The position numbers and the translations under genes were made by a program. The notes beneath the pieces were generated by a model. That model worked only from the letters and a program-made list of their open reading frames with translations, searched no databases and was not told where the DNA came from. Shown here piece by piece: positions 10,429 through 21,125 of a DNA stretch of 64,000 nt (position 1 is the stretch's first letter; every line of letters starts with the position of its first letter). This DNA is from Ustilago trichophora. Lineage: Eukaryota; Basidiomycota; Ustilaginomycetes; Ustilaginales; Ustilaginaceae. The stretch is from assembly GCA_900323505.1 (NCBI GenBank), contig OOIN01000039.1:248001-312000 (forward strand), written 5' to 3'.

Positions 10429-12354
10429 ATGACGGACTCAAACATCTCCCGTGGCGAATTTCGAAATCCCTGTCCAGACCTCAAGAACCCTGCCGCCAAC
10501 GAGATTGTGGACTCGCTTCTCTCTACAGTACAAAGCGCGCTGAAACGATTTGGTGAGCCTACACAAGACGATTATGAGCTGGCCTCGTACTGTCTGAAAG
10601 ATATCCAAGAGTATCTCCTCCGGGATCGAACTATGACTCTTCCGGAATTGGTTGAGGCTAGGATCCGACTCACGGTTGCAGCGAGTTTGAAGACACATTG
10701 CCTCACCGCATTCCCTTACAATCAAGCGCTCGCAACTGCCAAACGCTTGCAGGAAACGATCGTTGACGGTGGTGAGAATACCAAGCCAGAAGAGATCCTC
10801 AACCGCTATCCGTTGATCGGTCTCGTCTTTAGCGTCAAGGATTGCATTCATGTCGAAGGCTTTCCCACCACCATTGGCTGTTCCTCGAGGGCAGGCAAAT
10901 GGGAGCCTGCTTCAGCAGAGATTGTCCAAGAGATGCGCAAAATGGGAGCCATCATGATTGCCAAAACCACTGCACCCCAGCTCATGATGTCAAATACCAC
11001 TCACTCTCCTCTATGGGGCATGACACGCTCTCCCATTCAATCCGCTGACCAAGCAGACGAGCAAGAGTTTCAGGTGGGAGGTAGCTCGGGTGGCGAGGCC
11101 GCCCTTGTCAAGATGGGAGGCAGTCAGTTGGGTATTGGCACCGACATGGGCGGCTCCGTGCGCCAGCCAGCTTGCCTGAACGAGCTCTTCGGCTTCAAGT
11201 ACACTTCGAAACCCGAGAATTTCAGGTGGAAGCTCCCACAGGACTTTATGACCGGTCTTCCCCACACCAAAGTCCCCGCCACTGCACCGGGCTTCCTTGC
11301 CAGAGATCTGGATACGCTGAAAAGGGTGGTTGATGCTCTTGACGGTGTCATCCACCTGACCATTGGCCCGGAACCATCCGAAGCAGAGGACGACAGTGAG
11401 GAGGACGAAGATGATGAAGAAGATGAGGAAGACCAGCAAGGGTGGGTGCAGTGGCCACAGTGGCCACAGTCGGAAGACGAAGAGGAAATGACGGAGAGGC
11501 TCGAACGGAAGCGAAAAAGGGACGAGAGGGAGGAGCAGAAGGAAGAGGAGAGAGTAGAGAGGGAACGAGTGTCGTGCATCAATCCTCGGATCATCTACAC
11601 GACACAACAAAGCTCGCCCGAGGTGCAGGAGCTCATCGAGTGGCTGGTCGGGGTGCTTCAAAAAAGCCGCCTAGCGCGCGAAAGTGAGCTTCGACCCTCG
11701 AAATGCCAGGAGCTTGGCGATGTTGACATATCGTCGTGGGCTGCGGCGTGGATGGAGCAAGCCACGCAGCGCGGCTTTGACGATGCCCGCACAATGCTCG
11801 CCGACGACCCGCTCATTCAACGCACCATGTTCGATGAATCTCGTCTCTCCTCCACCGGCTCCAACCGAGAGGCCTGGAAGCCAACTCCGGGCCGAGCTTC
11901 TGGACTCCTATCCACTTTCCTCAAGCAAGCCGGTATCAGACTTGGCAAACCGGAGAAGGTGATTCTCATCACTCCAACGTATATTATGGGTGGACCCGTC
12001 AAGAACAGCTCGTTTGAAGCGTTAGACAATGCCGGGGGAAGCGAGATCTGGTGTCAGATCTTCAACCTTCTCGACTGGCCCGCCATCACAATCCCCATGC
12101 AAATCCCTGGGGCTGTTCTTCAGAGGTATAGAGAACAGGCACTGTTGTCGCCCGAATGGGCCAAGCACATGTCTGGCTTGCTTGAAGCCGATCCCATCGT
12201 CGGGGACCTTGACAGTGGTGAGAAGAGATACCCGCGCCTAAGCCTTCAACTGGTGACTGTGCCAGGCGACCATCTGGCTCTACTCGACTTTGCCGAGCGG
12301 ATCTCACAAAAATGCGTACGAGAATGCTTAAAAGCATACAAACACGCACAATGA
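10429..12354 (+). CDS. Amidase-signature (AS) family hydrolase
   Basis: This serine amidohydrolase of 641 aa acts on an unknown amide, resembling fungal acetamidases and fatty acid amide hydrolases. The Ser-cisSer-Lys triad is complete: Lys137 in FSVKDC, Ser219 in QVGGSSGGEAA, and nucleophile Ser243 in GTDMGGSVRQPA. The 24-residue Ser-Ser spacing equals that of FAAH. The protein exceeds the common 540-580 aa because of a highly charged insertion at about residues 318-385. This insertion begins with an Asp/Glu run, contains a duplicated WPQWPQ element, and ends in a Glu/Arg/Lys-rich helix; the C-terminal AS core then resumes (CINPRIIYTT…, VILITPTYIMGG, NLLDWPAITIPM). The insertion stays in frame with no splice sites that would obviously remove it. 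No signal peptide is seen. Confidence 0.92.
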   Translation: MTDSNISRGEFRNPCPDLKNPAANEIVDSLLSTVQSALKRFGEPTQDDYELASYCLKDIQEYLLRDRTMTLPELVEARIRLTVAASLKTHCLTAFPYNQALATAKRLQETIVDGGENTKPEEILNRYPLIGLVFSVKDCIHVEGFPTTIGCSSRAGKWEPASAEIVQEMRKMGAIMIAKTTAPQLMMSNTTHSPLWGMTRSPIQSADQADEQEFQVGGSSGGEAALVKMGGSQLGIGTDMGGSVRQPACLNELFGFKYTSKPENFRWKLPQDFMTGLPHTKVPATAPGFLARDLDTLKRVVDALDGVIHLTIGPEPSEAEDDSEEDEDDEEDEEDQQGWVQWPQWPQSEDEEEMTERLERKRKRDEREEQKEEERVERERVSCINPRIIYTTQQSSPEVQELIEWLVGVLQKSRLARESELRPSKCQELGDVDISSWAAAWMEQATQRGFDDARTMLADDPLIQRTMFDESRLSSTGSNREAWKPTPGRASGLLSTFLKQAGIRLGKPEKVILITPTYIMGGPVKNSSFEALDNAGGSEIWCQIFNLLDWPAITIPMQIPGAVLQRYREQALLSPEWAKHMSGLLEADPIVGDLDSGEKRYPRLSLQLVTVPGDHLALLDFAERISQKCVRECLKAYKHAQ

Positions 12355-12656
12355 ACGTTGCAATGGAGAAACAAATGCAGTTGGATGCAACAAAGAGACA
12401 AGAGACCTGTAGAAAAAAGCTACGCGAGAAAACATGTGTTGAGACGAGATGTTGTTACAGAAAAAAAGGGAAAAGGAGAAAGAAGAGACTAGGAAAACGG
12501 ACGAGCTGGGGGAAAGATGGGGTAACCATGTTGAATGCAAGTTTGCGAATGCGGGGAGGAAGGGAAGGGGGGAAAGGAAAACAAGGGGGGGTATAGCGAG
12601 GGTTGAAGCTCTCGTCTTTGTGACATTTTTTTTTGTGGCTGTAGTGTTATGCGACG
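12355..12656. other. Convergent 3' region between amidase and dioxygenase
   Basis: This stretch of about 300 bp is A/G-rich with short G and A runs (12540-12590). It presumably holds both 3' UTRs. No gene is seen. Confidence 0.5.
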
Positions 12657-13877
12657 TTAGTTGGCCCTAATGGAAGCCTGTTGCTGGGCGAAAATTTGGT
12701 TCTTGGGTTTGACCCTCTCTCCGTTGTAACCCGTCACCTTTTGTCCAGCGATCTCCTCTACATCATGACCATCTTCGGCCTTCTTGGCGTGTTGTTGACC
12801 GTAAGCTTTGACCCTCAATCTTTCCCAATCTCCCGCCGTTGGCACTTTCTCACCCTTAGCCTTTGCCACATCCCAAAATCCAGCCCCTTCAATCCTCTTC
12901 CTTTGAGCATATGCCTCCTTGACCACCTCACTCTCCTCCTCTAGCGGTTCCAGGCTTACATCGTCGTTGAAGAGCGCAAAGTAAAAAATACCCAACCTGG
13001 TGTAGTGAGCTTGATCACTAGGCGGTGCAACCACACGGTGGATGGTCTGTTTGAGATATCCACCCGAGATGAAATGCATCGCATCACCCAAGTTGATCAC
13101 AAGCGCATTGTCACGATGCTTGACGAGACGCCATTGGTTATCGGGCATGAGAACTTCCAACGACGTGATCGGTTGACTCCAGAGGATCGAGACCGAGTTG
13201 AAATCCGTATGACCCTGAAGACGAACTCCACCTAGTTTCTCATCATCCGACTGATCGGGAGTGTGATACATTGCGTATCTCAACAGATCCAATCCTCTCT
13301 TCTCGGGTTCCTTGCTCAAATTCCACAGATAGTCCGCTGGGAGCTTCAGTACCAGACTCAACACCGACAGGATCTTGCGCAGGATCACCGCATGGTTGAA
13401 TCGGGCAAATTCCTCAATCTCCGGTAGCAATGCTTGGAGAGACTCTGGGAATTGTTTCTTCCTGTTCTCGGCGGAGAAACTCTGAGATCCAAAGTTGAGC
13501 TGCTCGATACGATCCTTGACACCGTTGAGTTTCCAATGACCCTGTTCTTTGTATCCCACGAAGGATCCTGTGGAGAGGATGTCGGCTTTGAACCGAGCCT
13601 TGTCGGCTTCAGAGACTCCGTTGAAGGCGTACTGTCCAATGGCGAATTGTCGAAGCACGTGCGACCAGGAGAGGCCGTGGTTTTCGGCATAGATGAATCC
13701 ATCGCGAGAGAAAGCTTCGCCGACAGAGGAGACAACGGAAGAGGGGACCGTGGTGAAATCATCTCCGGTGATGAGAGAGAGGTCGAGCGTGGTAAGCGGT
13801 GCCCATTCCAGGTCGGTTTCGCGGGTGGGGGAGGGTGGAACCCAGGGAGGAAGGGTTGGAGGGGCGGTGACTGGCAT
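12657..13877 (-). CDS. 2-oxoglutarate/Fe(II)-dependent dioxygenase (isopenicillin N synthase-like)
   Basis: This 406-aa protein has the DIOX_N region (LTTLDLSLITGD…, AFSRDGFIYAENHGLSW) followed by the double-stranded beta-helix. The iron triad is visible: HxD in LQGHTDFNSVS (about residues 221-223) and the distal His in LKQTIHRVVAPP (about 281). The 2-oxoglutarate-binding Arg lies in YTRLGIFYF (about 293). The substrate is unknown. Similar fungal proteins act on small metabolites, including flavonoid- and gibberellin-like hydroxylations, but nothing here identifies one. The C terminus after the core is Lys/Gln-rich. The gene stands alone with no biosynthetic cluster around it. Confidence 0.9.
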   Translation of the reverse strand: MPVTAPPTLPPWVPPSPTRETDLEWAPLTTLDLSLITGDDFTTVPSSVVSSVGEAFSRDGFIYAENHGLSWSHVLRQFAIGQYAFNGVSEADKARFKADILSTGSFVGYKEQGHWKLNGVKDRIEQLNFGSQSFSAENRKKQFPESLQALLPEIEEFARFNHAVILRKILSVLSLVLKLPADYLWNLSKEPEKRGLDLLRYAMYHTPDQSDDEKLGGVRLQGHTDFNSVSILWSQPITSLEVLMPDNQWRLVKHRDNALVINLGDAMHFISGGYLKQTIHRVVAPPSDQAHYTRLGIFYFALFNDDVSLEPLEEESEVVKEAYAQRKRIEGAGFWDVAKAKGEKVPTAGDWERLRVKAYGQQHAKKAEDGHDVEEIAGQKVTGYNGERVKPKNQIFAQQQASIRAN

Positions 13878-15117
13878 GTTTGTGTACGTGTGTTCGATGT
13901 GAAGAGGGTGAAGGTTGATATTGGTAAACAGAAGGAGGGATGGATGTGACGACGGGCGAAGGTGAAGGGATTATATGGATCTACCAGGCAACAACCACCG
14001 AGCCAAACAGAACACTCGCACAGAAACAACGCAATGCACCGTCGAATCACACCCATTACCTCCTTCCCCAAAGCACATGGTACGACACTCCAACCCAAGC
14101 CAGCAAGAGAGGAGGAAGAGGTCACGAAAGCCCTCGCTTAACACCGCAAACTAGAACGAGCGGTCACTTTGTCAACTCGACCCCGACCCACAGTGCTTTC
14201 CTCACTCACTGTACAGTACACACACAAGCGTGGGGAGGGGAAAAATGACGAGCTCAGCTTGAGTGGCACAATTCTCTCTCTCTCCTAACGAAGCACGACA
14301 TAAGAACAGGGAAAGGGAAACGGTTCACCGGGCCAAACGGTGTGTGTGCGTGGGGCTGTCCAATCACGACACTTTTGGACTGTGTAGGACGATGCACCGT
14401 TATCCATCAAACCACTTCGCCGCCTGAAAACGCCGACCCCAACCCCCCCACAACCTCCCTTCCTTCCTCTCCCTCACACAATATCTCACATACAGTACAT
14501 ATACAGACCACACAACAACACTTGCCTCATGATTGTATACGGCCATGACAAGTCGATACCAGGAAAGGTAGCTCGGCGAAAGAAAAAGACTAGGGTGAAA
14601 AGGCGAAGACAACTGCGCCGGCGAATGTGTCGAGCGCAATCTGACGTGAGAATCACGCAATTTCGCCTCGCTTAGGTGTGAATTTTCTTCTTGAGTCATA
14701 ACCTGAACAAGACAAAAATGAAAATGGTGAACAAAAAGAAAAACGTGGGACGTCGAAACCGTCCACGTTCTTGATAGGTGCATCTCCCGATCTGATACCC
14801 CACATCTCACTACTGCATCCAGTCTCGAGAACGGTTTGCTTCGGTGACTACCCAGAGTCGCCCGATCCCGATCCGAATTCTTCTCAAACAGCAAGCACAT
14901 TCTGACATCCAGAGGAAATAGAGCATACCAAGAATAAAATTCATCCGAAGCTTATAAGAGAGAGAGAGAGATACTTAACTTAGCGAGACCACAGGAGAAA
15001 GGAGCTGGAAAACATATGAAAAAAAACGGGAGCATATTTACTCAAGAGTCTACAAGTAGAGAGTGTGGCAAGGAGGAGGGTTAGGGTATCGAGGCGAATT
15101 TATCGGATCGCAGCCAT
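13878..15117. other. Intergenic region upstream of the dioxygenase and downstream of the Sec14-Iml2 gene
   Basis: No convincing gene is present. A palindrome-like CACTGTACAGTAC (14207-14219) lies about 330 bp upstream of the dioxygenase start and matches the motif seen in other intergenic regions. GA/CT tracts occur at 14275-14285 and 14960-14972. The last ~150 bp is probably the 3' UTR of the large gene. Confidence 0.45.
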
Positions 15118-18100
15118 TCATCGCCTTCGCGAGTAGTCGGTACCTTGCGATCTACCCGTGTCGGCACGAGGGCGACCGTTGCCGTTGCCTCGGTAGCCTT
15201 CTTCGGCGTCGTACGTGTTCGACTTGATGCTGCCACGACCCGAGCGGCTCGACATGCTCGTACCGCGCGAAGTCATGCTTCGGCTTGTCGACGAAGCGAG
15301 CGAGTTGGAACGCGTCGATTTTGAGGCGATGCTCTGGCTCGCCAGCGATCCTTCGGCGCCGTGGAAGAACGAGGTGCGCGATCGGCTCTTCTGGATACGC
15401 ATCGTCTCCATGGCGGCGTGCGCACGCACTTGGCACATGTTGCTCAGCAGGTAGTTGGCCTTGCTGCCACCACCGATGAGACCTTTGCCTTTGGCCTCGA
15501 GAGGCTTGCCCGAGAGCACCTTGCGGAACTCGGTCTTGGCCGCCTCGTCCTGACCCATGCAGCTGCGCAGACGTCCCAGCTCGTAGTGCGCAAAGTAGAC
15601 CAGGTAGCGGTCCACCTCGTCGAGCTTCTGTCCGTGCTCAAACACCTTGTTGAACGACTGAACGGCGTCGGCCTGAATCTCCTCGATCGGGCCCACAGTG
15701 TCCTCGGCGGGGAGACGCACCAGCGTCTGGGGCTCGGGGTATGCCACAAAGCGCAGCGCAACACCACGCAGGAAGAAGGCGAGACAGTAGGCCGACCAGT
15801 ACTCGTTCTCACCCGTGCCGTACGACTTGGGGTTGTGGTACGACTCGAGCTCGTCGATAAACTCGTCGATGCGGGTGAGCGTGTTCTCGACCAGCAGGAA
15901 GACGGGCGTCTGACCAATGCAGTGCCACAGGTACGAGAACTCGAGACCGGGCAGAGGCAGGCGGTTCTGCTGTGCAATGTACTTCTTGGCCTTGAGAGCA
16001 ACAAAGCGCTCAAACGGAATCTGGCGACCAGCCACCTTCTTGGTCAGCTTGCCAACCGTGCGCATGATGGTGGCACTCTTGGCTCGGTCGTCCATACCAG
16101 TCTCGTAGAGCATGACTGCCTTGGCGTACTGGTAGATGGCCTTGGACCAGTTTGACTCGCGCGAAAGCACGTCGTAGCACTCGTAGGCACGCGCAAAGTC
16201 GCACGTGCATAGGTAGGTGAGCGAGAGATCCCAGAAGCACAAGTGGTGGAGCTGCTTGAACTCGCGCTGCGACTCGATGGCGTTGCGGTAGTACTCGATC
16301 GCCTTCTCGGGAAGTGCTTGAGCGGCGTAGAGACGGGCCGACCAGAAGAGGTAGAAGATACCGTTGGGGAAGCGCACCAAGTTCCACGAGAGCACCTTGT
16401 CGGCAAACTCAAAGTCGAGTTCAGTGACGGGAATGTAGCTCGAGATCCAGAGGTGGTACATGAGAATGACAATGTCACACAGAGGTCGTCGCACACCTTC
16501 CTCGTCGGCCGAGATGGTGGGGAGAGGCTTGCTCTTGCTCCATCCACCGGCACGTGCAAAGAGGTCGAGCGAGAACTTGCGGTCGCCGACAAATCCGAAT
16601 CCCTCCATGATCTTGAGCGTCTTGGTGGGAAGCATCGAGAGCACGAGCGAGCAGACGGCGTTGCCAAGGTAGACACCCGATCGGAAGTCTTGGTCGAGGT
16701 GGATAGCGTTGGAGCGCTTGCCCTTAACCTCGGCCTCCTCAGCCTCGGCGTCGACAGCCTCGACAAACTTGAAGAGCTCACGCACCTGGAAGTAGGCCGA
16801 GCGCAAACCAAGAGCCTGACGGACGAATCCGATGCTGTCACCCGAGTAGAAGATACCGAGCACCGACTTGAGCAGCTGCGACTCGGCAAAGACGAGCTCA
16901 GCGTGGAGCTGGACGAGGCTCATGGATCGGTAGTTGCCCATCTTGCCACCGCCCATCAGCTTACCGATGGCACCTTGCTTCTTGCGGAGGAAGCCGGCGA
17001 TCTTCATCGAATGCTGACAGCAGAGAATGGCAGTCTCGAAATCACTGGGTTCGAAGGTCATGATCGACTTGACCGAGTTGATGAGAGCCATACCCTCGGC
17101 CTTGTAGAGACGAGTGCCGGCACCCTGGATGCAGAGCTCTTCGGCCTCACGCATGCGCGAGTTGAGGAAGAGAGCCATGGCCTCGCGAACAACGGCGAGA
17201 TCCTCGCGGCAGTCGTTGTCGTCGATGCGGCAGTCGGAAGCGCTGATCTTGCTCTGCATGTAGTCGGGGCGAACCGCAGTCTCGGGAGTGATGGACTCGT
17301 CCGAGTAGGCCGACATCTGATCGTCGTCTGGGCTCTCCTCGTCGTCGAACTCATCATCCTCGTCGGGGTAGTGGTCGACGGTGCGAGGGGGCTGACGCTG
17401 GCCGGGACGAGCAACGCCGTGGTCTTCCTCGTCTTCGTCCTCCTCGTCCTCCTCGGGCTCCTCATCGCGGTAGTTCTGAGCAGCGCCACGAGACTGGCCG
17501 TTACCGTTGGCAGCGGCGTTGTTGCGGCTTCCACCGCGGAGGTAGCTGAGACCAGCAGCGGCAGCACCGCCGACACCGGCAGCGACACCGGCGACGGCAC
17601 CGACAGCGGCACCAGTGTAGGTCTGGGGCTGCTGCTCTTCCTCCTCCTCCTCGGGCTCAGGCTCAGGCTCGACAGCCTTCTTGCTGGGCTTGCGAGCAAG
17701 CGACTTGTTCGCCGAGGGCGAGCGCTTGACGGGAGCGGGTTCGGGCTCGGACTCGGGGTCCTCGAAGCCATCCTCGTCCGACTCTTCAGGTTCGGGCTCA
17801 GGTTCGGGCTTCTTCTTGCTCTTGGACCTCTTGACGCCCGCAGCCGCAGCGGCACCGCCGGCAGCGGCACCAGCAGCAGCGCCAGCGCCAGCAGCCTTGG
17901 ACTTCTTGCCAGACTTGGTCGAGGCAGCGTCGCTAGACTTGCCACCCTTTCCGCCGCCGTACGACTTCTTGATGGATCCGTCGGTGCAGATCTCGGCGAG
18001 CTTCTGGTGACCAAACGAGTCCTCGAGGGTGTCCTCGTTGTGGTCCTTGAGCCACTTGATGAGGGCGCCGTAGTTGTGGCGGTCGTTGACGACCTGGGTG

Positions 18101-19747
18101 ATGGTCTTGCCGTTGGTCTGAGGGTATTCCCAGGTGACGGTACCGTCCATGGTCATGATACCGGCTCGCTGGTAGATGTTCTTAGCACGAACGAAGGGCT
18201 GGAGCTGGTAGTTCTTGAGACGGATCTGCTTGGCGAGCACCTCGCGTCGGTGGGTGAGATCAGGGTTCTCGTCGTCGGTGCGGGTGTTCTCGAACCATTC
18301 CTGTGTGTATTTTTCAAACTCGTCGGTGAGCTCCTTCATCTCGGCCTCGATCTTGGCACGCGACTTAGAGTCCTTCATAATGTCATTCTCACCGGCCTGG
18401 GGCTCAATGTAGTCCCAGTCCCAGTCCATGGTGCCGCCCATACCCTTTCGGATCTTGGAAGCGGGGACGAGCTCGGCGAGATCCTGAGCCTTGCTGGAGA
18501 ACTTGATCTTGTCACGTACGACGGGGTCAAGCATGGGCTGGAGGACCTGCCAGATACCCTTGAAGATCCAGGGAGCACCGTGAACATAGATGCGCTGGAG
18601 GGATTCGGGGTAGTAGGCCTCGAGACACTTGACGAGGAAGAGAACGCACTGCCAGTCCATGTTCTTGAGACCGAAGCCGGCCATGTCAAAGACGACGACG
18701 GCCTTCTCGTAAGGGGCGGTGGTGATGAGACGTGCATTCTCCATGGCGAGCAAAACGTAGTCCTGGAGGACCTCGTGCTTCTGTGCGCTGGTAAAGTGAC
18801 GGGCGACGTGAATAAAGTAGATGGGGTTCTCCATCTTGTCGGTGTTACCCTTGATGTAAGAGATACCTCGACGCATCTGGTTCATGAAACCGGGGACGTC
18901 CTTGAGACCGTCCTCACCCTTGTAGATGATACCGGCGACGTCCTTTTCGAGACGGAACTTGCAGGCGGCTGCCAACATGGCAAGGGCTCGGTCGATATCC
19001 CACTTACGGGCACGAAGGAAACGAAGGATCGAGGTGTCTGGGTGGTCCATCTTTGTAAACTCCCACATGGTCTCTTTGAGAATGGGGCCACCATACTTGT
19101 CGATGAACTCGTTCATCTCCCTCATCTCTTCGGCACGCTTTGCCTCTTCCTTGGCCTTGTCATCCTTGGGGATGTCCTTGCCGGCGTCCTTTTCGTTCTT
19201 GGGAGCAGCCGGGGCATCCTTGCTGACCTTGCTCGGACCACCTTCGCGCATGACACGTTCCGAGACATCCTTGTTCTTTTCAAAGAGTTCGTAAAGACGT
19301 CTCCAGGTCTCTCGGAGGTCCTTTTGCTGCGAAGTGGTGAGATTGCCTGTCATCAAGAGTCAAAAGAGATGATGGATTAAGGTTAGCTTTTTTGTTTGAA
19401 CAAGGTTTGGGTTTTCGGAAGTGGCTTTTGCGCTGCATCGGATCGGATCATCCGCCAGCTGTCCACATCCGCTGGGAATAGACAGCCGCTTGAATTCAAG
19501 GTCGGCAGGAGCCCCGTTGAAGCCACAGGATGCCTCTAGCTGCCCTGGGTGGGCAGCACAGAGCACCGCTGCGGCAACAAAAGCATGTACACGCCCAACT
19601 TGCCCAGAAGGGCGGGCCGACAGGCAAAGATGCCAGCTAGAGCATCGGTGAAGCAAGCGACAGGCGAGAAGGGAAGGAAATGTGGCTATACTCACCCCTG
19701 TAGGCGGGAAGGATCTCCTCGCCAAGTTCGTTTGTTACAGAAGCCAT
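15118..19747 (-). CDS. Sec14-like (CRAL-TRIO, Csr1 type) and Iml2/TTC39 tetratricopeptide fusion protein
   Basis: Exon 1 (19747-19696) encodes MASVTNELGEEILPAYR. A 349-nt intron follows (GTGAGT donor 19695, CAG acceptor ending 19347). Exon 2 runs 19346-15118 without interruption, for 1426 aa. Residues about 90-330 are a CRAL-TRIO lipid-transfer unit like yeast Csr1: a CRAL-TRIO-N helix block with LRFLRARKWDIDRAL, then PIYFIHVARHF, AVVVFDMAGFGLKNM and YPESLQRIYVHGAPWIF. A linker of about 200 residues is Ala-rich, Lys-rich and Pro/Glu-rich (PEPEPEPEE). From about 720 to 1320 the sequence matches the Iml2/TPR39 family (ILCCQHSMKIAGFL, FYSGDSIGFVRQALGLRSAY, FRSGVYLGNAVCSLVLSMLP, FPNGIFYLFWSARL). 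The Ser/Arg-rich tail resembles a phosphorylated disordered region. Csr1 transfers phosphatidylinositol and Iml2 is linked to lipid-droplet-dependent clearance of protein inclusions, so a role at lipid droplets is a reasonable inference. Confidence 0.88.
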
Positions 19748-21105
19748 TTGTGCGATATGTGAAGAATCGGAGAGCTTGGCTGCACCGGATTTGGACGAGT
19801 AAGGAGAGGGTTTGGAGTGGAAAGGGGAATGATTACCTGACGAGCTGAACTGGTTCGACTGCGGATCGTGCTGCTGATACAGCTGAAACGCCTGCTGTCT
19901 TACGAGAAGAGCTGGGAGGTAGAAGAGGCTGCGAAAGCCCGAATGCCGCAGTTTCGCCTGATGGAGCTAAATAAAGCGGATGCAAGCCGAAGAGCTCGGG
20001 AGCGTTACTGAGTCTAACAAGGGAGCGGCTTTTTCCGAAGAGAAAGAGCTGCGACTTGTAGAGAGAGAGAGAAGAAAAGCGAGCAGAGAAAAGGGAAACG
20101 AAGCACCTCGCAAACGAATGAGATCGCAGGAGAAGGTAGCAGGGAAATGGAAGCGCTCCGAGCACGGGTATCAGAGAAGGTGCGGGGAGACAACCAAAGA
20201 TGATGATGATGGAAGAAGAAGAGGAAGCCAAGTTCTTTATAGGGAGAGAGAGAGAGAGAGAGAAGCAGGCGACCTTGACAGAGAAGTTTATGGTGATAAA
20301 ACGGAAGGAGGCAGAGAGAGGTGGATGGCGATACGGTCGAGGGGGATTATATTGGATCTGAGCGGGGAAAGCGATGAGGATGAGACGAGGTTCTATCCAG
20401 AATCCAAGCCTAGACAGCAAAATGTAAGTGTGTAAGTGTGTGGATTTAGACACTGACACTCTGGTAGTTCGTCAGAGGCTCCTCGGTTGCTGATGGAGAG
20501 CAAAAGTGGATGCAATGCGAAGCGAGGCGGAGAAAGACAGAATCCGACAGGAGACACCTTTTCAGCCCAGGTTTCGCGGCGGGCGGCTGATGAGCGGATG
20601 GCAGGCAGGCAGCAGCAGCAGCAGCGGAGAGAAAAGAAAAAGAGGCTCGAGCAGTGTGACGATGTGCAACAATCAAAGAAAGATGGGGAAAAAGAAGGCA
20701 AAATCACTTGATTGGCAGCACAAACAGGCTGTGTCGTCGGCTCCACAGAGGGCGTTGCGTTTGCGATGCGTTGCGTAGGGTAGCGTAGCGTGGAGGTTCT
20801 CTTGAATTTTTTTTGGAGCTTTTATTTTTCCTGTTGAAAGAGACGCATTTCGAAATTTCAGTCACAAGGTTGCAGCAGTTAGCCGGAGTGCGGAATTGCA
20901 ACAGACTTGAAGCCACCATCAAGACACAAAGAGTGGGCGTGCGCCCGTGCGTTGAGACATTTTGCACAAATGCGAGGCAGTTGAGCTGTGCCGCTCTCCG
21001 ACACAGAGTTGGATTTTGTTTAAGTGTGAGTTTCTTTGCAGCTTGCATGCATCGCCTGCCTCTCCTCTCTCTATGAACGGGGCGTTTTGGAAGACGTTGC
21101 GGCTA

Positions 21106-21125
21106 AGCTGAGCTGAGCTGAGCTG
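21106..21125. repeat. AGCTG pentanucleotide tract
   Basis: Four direct copies of AGCTG are followed by a degenerate copy, in non-coding DNA. Confidence 0.8.

Noticed and set aside
16243..19380. Open frame of more than 1000 codons on the plus strand opposite the Sec14-Iml2 gene
   Set aside because: It is antisense to a gene with strong codon bias. The translation is repetitive Leu/Val/Gly/Asp-rich and shows no domain. It is a mirror effect of biased third positions.
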